NCBI GenBank assembly: GCA_041576235.1
Contig: JBFGLJ010000019.1
Span: 1 to 23,214 of the forward strand
Direction of reading: 5' to 3'
DNA: 23,214 nucleotides
Origin: JABDII01 sp041576235
GTDB lineage: Bacteria > Gemmatimonadota > Gemmatimonadetes > Gemmatimonadales > GWC2-71-9
The notes beneath the pieces are model-generated. The model was not told the origin of the DNA. It saw only the letters and a program-made list of their open reading frames with translations, and made no database searches. The position numbers were made by a program, and so were the translations under genes. This document shows positions 6,531 through 12,835 of this stretch, in pieces. Position 1 is the first letter of the stretch; the number at the start of each line of letters is the position of its first letter.

Positions 6531-7358
6531 ATGGTTATGAAAAGAGGGATGACGCTAGCATTGATCGCCGTTGCGATGGTCGGCACGGCGAATCTGGAGG
6601 CCCAAGAGGCCGTGGCGAGTGATCCGATGCTGCCGCCGAATGCCAAGCCCGGCGAGTGCTTTGCTCGGGTGTGGGCGCCGCCCCAGTACCGAACCGCCAC
6701 CGAGCGCGTCCTGGCCAAGGCCGAGGGTGAGAGCGTTCGGATCGTGCCGGCGAAGTACCAGACGTTGACCGAGCGGGTGATGGTGAAGGAAGCTTCCACC
6801 CGGCTCGAAGTCGTGCCGGCGCAGTACGAGACGGTCACGGAGCGGGTGATGGTGAAGCCCGCGTATACCACCTGGAAGAAGGGCACCGGCCCGATCCAGA
6901 AGATCGATGAGGCCACCGGGGAGATCATGTGCCTGGTGGAAGTTCCCGCCGAGTACAAGACGGTCAGCAAGCGGGTTCTCAAGGCCCCGGCGACGACCCG
7001 GGAGGTGACGGTTCCAGCGCAGTATGAGACGGTCACGGTCCGGAAGCTGGCCGAGCCCGCGAAGGAAGTGCGGAGTCCCATTCCGGCCGAGTATCAGACC
7101 ATAACCAAGACGGAGTTGGTGTCCGAGGGTCGACTCGAGTGGCGGGAGATTCTCTGCGAGACCAATATGACCCGGTCGCGCGTGCGCGAGATTCAGACCG
7201 CGCTCAGGCGGGCCGGCTACAATCCGGGCACGGCCGATGGTGTCATTGGCGCGAGCACGATGCGGGCGGTCAACGCCTACCAGCGCGCGAAGGGCCTGCC
7301 GGTCGATCGCTACCTCAACGTGGCGACGGTGAAGTCTCTGGGTGTGGCGTTGCGCTAA
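6531..7358 (+). CDS. Exported repeat protein with C-terminal peptidoglycan-binding domain
   Basis: 275 residues from ATG 6531, which follows GAGGAG (6521-6526); an ATG at 6537 is equally possible. A signal peptide (MKRGMTLALIAVAMVGTANLEA) directs export. Residues 50-196 hold six copies of a P-A-x-Y-x-T-hydrophobic-T-x-R-V unit with a 23-residue period. C-terminal residues 214-273 form a PG_binding_1 domain (EIQTALRRAGYNPGTADG, STMRAVNAYQRAKGLPVD), which binds the peptide stem of peptidoglycan. Three cysteines (43, 134, 209) flank the repeat blocks. The protein probably sits in the periplasm tethered to the wall; the repeats may be a structural spacer or a partner-binding face. Similar repeats occur in uncharacterised peptidoglycan-binding and OmpA-like proteins. 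A strong terminator follows, so the gene seems to be transcribed alone. Confidence 0.8.
   Translation: MVMKRGMTLALIAVAMVGTANLEAQEAVASDPMLPPNAKPGECFARVWAPPQYRTATERVLAKAEGESVRIVPAKYQTLTERVMVKEASTRLEVVPAQYETVTERVMVKPAYTTWKKGTGPIQKIDEATGEIMCLVEVPAEYKTVSKRVLKAPATTREVTVPAQYETVTVRKLAEPAKEVRSPIPAEYQTITKTELVSEGRLEWREILCETNMTRSRVREIQTALRRAGYNPGTADGVIGASTMRAVNAYQRAKGLPVDRYLNVATVKSLGVALR
6678..7118 (+). repeat. Six 23-residue PAxYxTxTxRV protein repeats
   Basis: Units start at residues 50, 73, 96, 139, 162 and 185 of the repeat protein: PPQYRTATERVL, PAKYQTLTERVM, PAQYETVTERVM, PAEYKTVSKRVL, PAQYETVTVRKL and PAEYQTITKTEL. Spacing is 23, 23, 43, 23 and 23 residues, so there are two blocks of three with a 20-residue insert containing C134. 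Units 2 and 3, and units 3 and 5, are also very similar at DNA level. Confidence 0.85.
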
Positions 7359-7380
7359 GCGCAATCGCCGATCGCTTCCG

Positions 7381-7417
7381 CCAAGGGTCACGGCAGGTGC
7401 CGTGGCCCTTGGGTTTT
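7381..7417 (+). terminator. Rho-independent terminator
   Basis: CCAAGGGTCACGGC (7381-7394) pairs with GCCGTGGCCCTTGG (7399-7412) along 14 positions including one G-T pair, closing on an AGGT tetraloop and followed by GTTTTATC. It starts 22 bases after the stop of the peptidoglycan-binding repeat protein and is the clearest terminator in the window. Confidence 0.92.
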
Positions 7418-7563
7418 ATCCACCATGCACAGCGTGGGCGCTGACTGGCGCTCGGCCTGAAATACCTCTACGTTGGGGCTGGCGTCGGAGCCCGGGGGCG
7501 CCGCCGCCGCTGTCTTGCGGTTCAGGACGCCCATTCGGAACTCAATGCCGACACGGGGGATCA

Positions 7564-7962
7564 ATGAGGAACGAAGTGGTAGCCCGGTTCATGGACGGAC
7601 GGCTGGTCAAAGGCACCAGCCTGGACGTCGACCCGAATCGGCCGACGTGCCACGTCAAGACGCCGGATGCCATGGTGGAAGTCGAATTGGAGAAACTGAA
7701 GGCGCTTTTCTTCGTCAAGGACCTCGCCGGCAACCCGGCCTATGAGCCATCGGACCAGCCAGATCCGGCCGATGTACGATTGCGGGGCACCAAGGGCATC
7801 GCACTGAGGTTCTACGACGGTGAACAATTCGTGGGCCTGACGAATCGATATCCACCCAACCGCCCGTTCTTCTTTGTCCTGCCGATCGATGCGGAGAGCA
7901 ACAACATTCGAGTTCTCGTAAACAAGTTCGCCGTCGAATCCATCCAAGAACATCGCATGTAG
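7564..7962 (+). CDS. Small conserved protein, DUF6982-like
   Basis: 132 residues from ATG 7564, preceded by CGGGGGATCA. The sequence EVVARFMDGRLVKGTSLDVDP followed by VEVELEKLKALFFVKDLAGN resembles a family of small cytosolic proteins, found in deltaproteobacteria and Gemmatimonadota among others, that I recall as DUF6982. The two halves look like a duplicated small beta-barrel: the second half repeats the theme with RLRGTKGIALRFYDGEQFVGLTNRY. Function is unknown. It has no signal peptide or membrane segment. It is followed 60 bases later by the PH-like gene. Confidence 0.65.
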   Translation: MRNEVVARFMDGRLVKGTSLDVDPNRPTCHVKTPDAMVEVELEKLKALFFVKDLAGNPAYEPSDQPDPADVRLRGTKGIALRFYDGEQFVGLTNRYPPNRPFFFVLPIDAESNNIRVLVNKFAVESIQEHRM

Positions 7963-7996
7963 GCCAGCGAGAGACCCTCCCGCACCGTTCTGGCCT
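7961..7996 (+). other. Inverted repeat between the DUF6982-like and PH-like genes
   Basis: AGGCCAG at 7961-7967, which includes part of the upstream TAG stop, and CTGGCCT at 7990-7996 form a perfect 7-bp stem around a 22-base loop. There is no T-run. It may attenuate or stabilise the transcript between the two genes, or be chance. Confidence 0.25.
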
Positions 7997-8022
7997 CATC
8001 GCGAGAGAGCGCGTCATCGTCC

Positions 8023-8394
8023 ATGGTTGAGCTGTCGTTTGGACCGGGTGAGTTGGTTCTCGAAGTCCAGGGGTGGAGTAAGCTCTGGGCTCTCAAGAGC
8101 CGGCTCGAGATTCCCTTGGAGAACATCAGGGGCGCGCGGGCCGATCCCACCGTTGCCCGGGGATGGTGGAAGGGCATCCGCGCCCCTGGCACCCACATCC
8201 CCGGTCTCATCGTTGCCGGGACCTTTTATCAAGATGGGAAACGCATCTTCTGGGATGTGCGCGACGCGGAGCACACCATCGTCATTGATCTCAATGACGA
8301 GCGCTACGATCAGCTCATCGTGGAGGTCCGCGACCCGGCCACCGCCGTGTCCAAGATCGAATCCGCCATCCCCAGGCGGGAAACCACTGCGTAA
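8023..8394 (+). CDS. Small PH-like domain protein
   Basis: 123 residues. The sequence alternates short beta-strands (VELSFGPGELVLEVQG, RLEIPLENIRGARAD, HTIVIDLNDERYDQLIVEV) and ends in a helix (DPATAVSKIESAI), the layout of a bacterial pleckstrin-homology-like barrel. Homologues that I recall carry the same central pattern of GTFY, then WDVR and HTIVI. It is cytosolic, with no signal or membrane helix. Function is unknown; such proteins are usually taken as ligand- or partner-binding modules. The ribosome site is weak (GAGAGAG about 14 bases upstream). The gene lies between a DUF6982-like gene and a universal stress protein gene. Confidence 0.65.
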   Translation: MVELSFGPGELVLEVQGWSKLWALKSRLEIPLENIRGARADPTVARGWWKGIRAPGTHIPGLIVAGTFYQDGKRIFWDVRDAEHTIVIDLNDERYDQLIVEVRDPATAVSKIESAIPRRETTA

Positions 8395-8444
8395 CAGACC
8401 ATTGATTCTCTGCCTCGAAGGTCCCCTTCCACGGAACCACGCCC

Positions 8445-9428
8445 GTGTATAGCAACATCATGGTCCCGTTGGACGGATCGACGTTTGCCGAGCAAGCCCT
8501 CCCTCATGCGGTGGACCTGGCAAAGCGCTCGCGAGCGCGCATTCACCTTGCTGTGGTCCACGAGCCGATGCCGACGTGGGTACCGAGCGCGGTCCAGGGC
8601 GCCGCCGTCGACCCCGGTGCGCGCACGGGGGAGCGCGCCTATCTCGACGGCATCAAGGGCCGGCTCACCGCCGAGACCTCGCTCGAGATCGACACGGCGC
8701 TCCTCGACGCTCCCTCCGCCAGCACCCTCGCCGAATACGCTGTCAAGCAGGGATTCTCGACGGAATGGCTCGATCGCCCGGTGGCGGCGGCCTTGAGCGC
8801 CTATGCCGCGAAGCAGTTGATCGACCTCATCGTCCTGGCCACCCACGGGCGCGGGCCGCTGACCCGCAGCTGGTTCGGTGGCGTGGCCGATCAAGTGGTG
8901 CGACACGTGCACATGCCGGTCCTCTTCATTCGGCCCGTGAAAGAGGGAGCCGCGCCCAGGCTCCCCCCCTACCGCCATGTCCTCATTCCGCTCGATGGCT
9001 CACCCTTCTCGGAGGCGGTCCTCGACCATGCGATCACCCTGGGTGCGCTGAGCGGGGCACGCTTCACGTTGCTGCACATGGTGGAGGACACGCTCCCGGC
9101 GCCGGGGCTCAGCGAACTCGCTCCGGCCGAAGACTTCCCGGCCATCGACGACGCGCCATGGCGGGAGCAAGCCGAGTCCTATCTCGAGCAACGGGCCGCC
9201 TTGTTCCGCGCTAAACGGATTCCGGTCGACATCGCAGCGGTGCTCGGCGTGAGTCCAGCGGCGCTCATCTTGGAAGAAGCGAGAAATCGCGACGTCGACC
9301 TCATTGCGCTCACCACGCATGGCTCACGCGGCCTTCGCCGGATGCTCCTTGGCAGCGTCACCAGCCGGGTCATCCGGGGGGCCGACACGCCCGTGCTCGT
9401 GTTTCGACCGGCTGCCCCGGGGCGGTGA
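8445..9428 (+). CDS. Tandem-domain universal stress protein
   Basis: 327 residues from GTG 8445, chosen because MYSNIMVPLDGS matches the usual Usp N-terminus; an ATG at 8460 would cut into the first strand. Two Usp alpha/beta domains lie in series: about 1-165 (VPLDGSTFAEQAL) and about 178-325 (HVLIPLDGSPFSEAVL). Each ends in the ATP-loop pattern of HG, nine residues, then GG or GS: HG at 134-135 and HG at 292-293 (THGSRGLRRMLLGS). The first Gly of the classical G-x2-G-x9-G motif is not present in either domain, and the first domain has GG in place of GS, so nucleotide binding is likely but not certain. Usp proteins are induced by starvation, oxidants or metals. No stress regulator is adjacent. 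Confidence 0.9.
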   Translation: MYSNIMVPLDGSTFAEQALPHAVDLAKRSRARIHLAVVHEPMPTWVPSAVQGAAVDPGARTGERAYLDGIKGRLTAETSLEIDTALLDAPSASTLAEYAVKQGFSTEWLDRPVAAALSAYAAKQLIDLIVLATHGRGPLTRSWFGGVADQVVRHVHMPVLFIRPVKEGAAPRLPPYRHVLIPLDGSPFSEAVLDHAITLGALSGARFTLLHMVEDTLPAPGLSELAPAEDFPAIDDAPWREQAESYLEQRAALFRAKRIPVDIAAVLGVSPAALILEEARNRDVDLIALTTHGSRGLRRMLLGSVTSRVIRGADTPVLVFRPAAPGR

Positions 9429-9520
9429 ACCCGGATTGCGGCCACCGCTCTGAACCAGTGGTGCCGAGCCCGGGCCGTATCGCCCACTCCCCCCTACATC
9501 GTACCAGCCGGGAGATGTCC

Positions 9521-10270
9521 ATGCTCCGACGAGTCTTGATGACGCTCACGGTGGCGCTGCTGGTCCCCGCCGTGGGCCTCTCAGCCCAGGCGTACCGCGT
9601 TGAGTTGGTGCGAGCCGCTCCGGGTAGGCTCCTCGAGGTCATCGAGGTGTACCGGAGCCGGGCGGACCTGGCCGTGGCGGCCGGCGAAGCCAGACCGCTC
9701 ATCATGCGCCACAGCCAGGGCGACCAGTGGGATCTGCTCATCCTCTCGCCCATTCCTCCTTTGGCGGAGTACTTCGGTGACGGTCGCCGCAGCCGCTGGG
9801 ACGAGGCGGCCCGTCGCTCGGGGCTTCCCTCGGCTCGACTCCTCGAGGCCCGGCTCCGCGAGCGAATCGCGTGGCGAGACGAGCTGTTCGCCCTGGGCCC
9901 GCCGCAGCCGACCCTGGAACTCCGACGCAGGGATTCGCGGTTCTTCCACGTTGAGATGTTTCGGGCCCTGGCCGGCAAGCACGATGCGCTGGTGGAGCAG
10001 CGGCGCATGGAGAATGTCTACCTCCGCCAGAGCGGCCGACCGGACAACCTGGTGTTCACTCGGGAGGCCGGCACCGGGTGGGACGTCTTCACCATCGGGT
10101 TCTACCGCGACATCCAGCACTTCGCCGAGCCCTCCACACTGAGCGACGAGGCCCTCGAACGGATCGCCCGTTCCGCGGGGTTCGCGGCGAGAAACCAGAT
10201 CGGGACCTATCTCCGGACCCTCATCGACTCCCATCACGACACCCTGGCGACCGAAGCCAACGCGCAATAG
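9521..10270 (+). CDS. Secreted protein of unknown function
   Basis: 249 residues from ATG 9521, placed six bases after GGAG (9511-9514); the ATG at 9515 abuts the GGAG and is less likely. The signal peptide MLRRVLMTLTVALLVPAVGLSAQA ends in a good AxA-type cleavage site. The mature part has two related halves, each beginning with a strand (YRVELVRAAPGRLLEVIEVY and FFHVEMFRALAGKHDALVEQ) and later containing W-D-hydrophobic (GDQWDLLILSPI, GTGWDVFTIGFY). This suggests a duplicated dimeric alpha-beta-barrel (ferredoxin-like) fold, as in NIPSNAP-like proteins. No catalytic residues can be named. The next gene starts 95 bases downstream. Confidence 0.65.
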   Translation: MLRRVLMTLTVALLVPAVGLSAQAYRVELVRAAPGRLLEVIEVYRSRADLAVAAGEARPLIMRHSQGDQWDLLILSPIPPLAEYFGDGRRSRWDEAARRSGLPSARLLEARLRERIAWRDELFALGPPQPTLELRRRDSRFFHVEMFRALAGKHDALVEQRRMENVYLRQSGRPDNLVFTREAGTGWDVFTIGFYRDIQHFAEPSTLSDEALERIARSAGFAARNQIGTYLRTLIDSHHDTLATEANAQ

Positions 10271-10365
10271 GATGGGACCGAGGTTCCGGCTCAGGTCACC
10301 GAATCCCCAGCGATAGGGCAGGGAAGCGGCCGGACCGCACAGCTACTCCCAGGGGAGGGCGTCTC

Positions 10366-10782
10366 ATGCCGATAACACACATCAACTTCCTAGCCGTGCT
10401 CGTGGCGGCCGTGCTCACCTTCATCATCGGTGCGCTGTGGTATTCGCCGGTCCTGTTCGGCAAGCAATGGGTCAAGGTGCATGGGTACACCGAAGCCGAT
10501 ATGGCCGAGATGCAGCGCGGTGTCGCCCGGACCTACAGCATCTCGTTTCTCTGCTATGTGTTTATGGCGTTCGTGCTGTCCATCCTCGTCGCATTGACCG
10601 GTGTGGCATCCTTCATCCAGGGCATGTGGCTTGGGACCCTGGTCTGGGCAGGCTTCGTTTTTACCATCGGACTGACCGGGAACCTGTTCTCCAAGGCGGC
10701 GATCGGCGCGTTCCTGATCGATACCGGGTATCAGTTGGTCTACCTCACGGTCATGGGTGGGATTCTCGCCGCGTGGCGCTGA
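10366..10782 (+). CDS. DUF1761 integral membrane protein
   Basis: 138 residues from ATG 10366, preceded by GGGGAGGG. Four hydrophobic segments lie at about 6-26, 57-77, 83-105 and 117-137. NFLAVLVAAVLTFIIGALWY followed by SPVLFGKQW is the DUF1761 hallmark at the first helix. The function of DUF1761 proteins is unknown. The gene lies 59 bases upstream of the Rieske-ThDP fusion gene on the same strand, so a shared transcript is possible. A short inverted repeat (CCGGG 10788-10792 / CCCGG 10797-10801) stands between them. Confidence 0.85.
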   Translation: MPITHINFLAVLVAAVLTFIIGALWYSPVLFGKQWVKVHGYTEADMAEMQRGVARTYSISFLCYVFMAFVLSILVALTGVASFIQGMWLGTLVWAGFVFTIGLTGNLFSKAAIGAFLIDTGYQLVYLTVMGGILAAWR

Positions 10783-10841
10783 CCTACCCGGGCCAGCCCG
10801 GTGGTCCGCGACCGGCGAAGTTCCGCTGAGGGAGTGAATCG

Positions 10842-12803
10842 ATGCCGTCGCTTGTGTGGTATCGGGTGCTCAATTCGGATGAATTGACGGAGGGGCGGGT
10901 CAAACCAGTCACCTGCGCTCGGCGGACGGTGTGCATGACCAGGTACAAGGGCACGTACGCCGCGTTGGATAACACGTGTCCCCACCAGGGCGGCCCGCTC
11001 GGGGAAGGGTCCATCGAGGAAGGCTGGCTGCGGTGCCCGTGGCATGGCTGGGACTTCGACCCCTTGACCGGCAAGCCACCCGGCGGGTTCGATGACGGCG
11101 TGGCAACCTATCCGGTGGAGGTGCGGGGGGACGGCATCTACGTCGGGTTTGAGGAGCCCGCGGCCCACACCCAGACGGTGGCGGATGTGATGGTAGAGAC
11201 GATGATCAACTGGGGCGTCCGAGTGGTCTGGGGCATGGTAGGGCACTCGAATCTGGGCCTCTCCGACGCCCTCCGCCGTCAAGAGGTCGCGGGGCGCCTT
11301 CGATACATCGGGATCCGCCACGAAGGGGCCGCGTCCTTCGCCGCCTCGGCATACGGGAAGTTGACCGGCCGGCCGGCCGCGTGTTTCTCGATCGCGGGGC
11401 CCGGGGCCACGAACCTGCTCACGGGACTCTGGGATGCGAACGTCGATCGCTCGCCTGTCCTTGCCCTGACAGGACAGGTAGACACCCAGGTGCTGGGCCC
11501 TGGAGCGTTCCAGGAGGTGGATCTCGCGGCGGCGTTTGGGAAGGTGGCGCAGTGGAGCCAACCGGTGCTCTCAACCAGCAAGCACGCGGAACTCATGAAC
11601 CTGGCCTGCAAGAGCGCGACGCTCAATCGCGGGGTCTCCCATCTCATCTTTCCTGATGAGGTCCAACACGCCCCGGCTCCCGAAGGCAGTGCTCCGGGCT
11701 TGCCGGCGGGGCGCCTGACCGAGCGGACCATTGCCCCCCCGGACGGGGCGATCGACCAGGCCCTCGCGCTCCTCGCGGGGGCCAAACGGCCGGTCATCAT
11801 CGTCGGGCACGGCGCCCGCTTCCATATGCCGGAGATCATCGCGCTCGGCGAGCACCTGAACGCACCAATCGTGACGACCTTCAAGGGGAAGGGCCTCATC
11901 GCGGACAGCCACCCGCTCGGGTGCGGCGTGCTTGGGCGGAGCGGAACCCCGATCGCCAGTTGGTTCATGAACGAGTGTGATTGCCTGCTGGTGTTTGGCG
12001 CCAGCTTCAGTAACCATACCGGGATCACCCCCAAGAAGCCGACCATCCAAGTGGATTTCGATCCGATGACGCTCGGCAAGTTCCACGCGGTGGAGGTGCC
12101 GGTCTGGGGTGAGATCGGGGTGACCGTGGGGCTGCTGAAGGAACGGCTGGTCGGCGGAACCGCGAGCGTGGATCAGCGCCCCGAGGTGGCGGAGCGCTGG
12201 AGCATCTGGCGGCGAGAGAAGGCGAAGCGAGTCCGGGAGAACCGAGGCAAGGGTGTGGGCTCCGCCGCCATCTTCGACGCCTTGAATCGCCACGTGCCAG
12301 AAGACGCCATCATCGCGGTGGACGTGGGCAACAACACGTACTCGTTTGGACGATACTTCGAGTGCCGCCGACAATCCGTCTTGATGTCCGGGTATTTGGG
12401 ATCGATCGGGTTTGCGTATCCCGCCGCCTTAGGGGCCTGGGCGGCCACGCAGGAAGACGACCCCCGCTTCAGGGGCCGCCCGGTGATTGCCATTTCGGGC
12501 GACGGTGGCTTCGGCCAGTACATGGCGGAACTCACGACAGCGGTCAAATACGGCATGAGGATCACCCACGTGCTGATCAACAACAACGAATTGGGAAAGA
12601 TCAGCAAGGAGCAGCGCGCCGGCCAATGGGACGTGTGGCAAACCGCGTTGCATAACCCGAGCTTTGCCGAGTACGCCATACTCTGCGGCGCCCTCGGTCT
12701 CAGGGTCACTGACGCCTCTGGGCTCGACCGCGCCTTGGCGGAGGCCTTCACCCACGACGGCCCAAGCCTGGTGGAGGTGATGGCGGATGCAGAGTTGATT
12801 TGA
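10842..12803 (+). CDS. Rieske [2Fe-2S] domain fused to a thiamine-diphosphate-dependent enzyme
   Basis: 653 residues from ATG 10842, with GGGAG seven bases upstream. Residues 1-105 are a Rieske domain with all four ligands: C46-P-H48 and C65-P-W-H68. Residues about 110-650 are a complete acetolactate synthase/pyruvate oxidase-type ThDP enzyme. The PYR domain has catalytic Glu E161 in IRHEGAASFA and SIAGPGATN; a central Rossmann-like domain follows (RPVIIVGHGARFHMPEI). The PP domain carries the ThDP/Mg site GDG at 554-556 and NNN at 580-582. Known relatives decarboxylate or ligate 2-oxo acids. The Rieske domain suggests that electrons are moved during the reaction, as in oxidative decarboxylation. 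Which 2-oxo acid, and whether FAD binds the central domain, cannot be seen. The stop lies 32 bases before the Rieske-flavoprotein start, so the two are surely co-expressed. Confidence 0.88.
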   Translation: MPSLVWYRVLNSDELTEGRVKPVTCARRTVCMTRYKGTYAALDNTCPHQGGPLGEGSIEEGWLRCPWHGWDFDPLTGKPPGGFDDGVATYPVEVRGDGIYVGFEEPAAHTQTVADVMVETMINWGVRVVWGMVGHSNLGLSDALRRQEVAGRLRYIGIRHEGAASFAASAYGKLTGRPAACFSIAGPGATNLLTGLWDANVDRSPVLALTGQVDTQVLGPGAFQEVDLAAAFGKVAQWSQPVLSTSKHAELMNLACKSATLNRGVSHLIFPDEVQHAPAPEGSAPGLPAGRLTERTIAPPDGAIDQALALLAGAKRPVIIVGHGARFHMPEIIALGEHLNAPIVTTFKGKGLIADSHPLGCGVLGRSGTPIASWFMNECDCLLVFGASFSNHTGITPKKPTIQVDFDPMTLGKFHAVEVPVWGEIGVTVGLLKERLVGGTASVDQRPEVAERWSIWRREKAKRVRENRGKGVGSAAIFDALNRHVPEDAIIAVDVGNNTYSFGRYFECRRQSVLMSGYLGSIGFAYPAALGAWAATQEDDPRFRGRPVIAISGDGGFGQYMAELTTAVKYGMRITHVLINNNELGKISKEQRAGQWDVWQTALHNPSFAEYAILCGALGLRVTDASGLDRALAEAFTHDGPSLVEVMADAELI

Positions 12804-12835
12804 GCGGCGCCACAGGACGGGAGGACTCGAAGACC

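Noticed and set aside
10783..10841. TPP riboswitch ahead of the ThDP gene
   Set aside because: The gap is only 59 bases and shows no THI-box sequence, just a short CCGGG/CCCGG inverted repeat.
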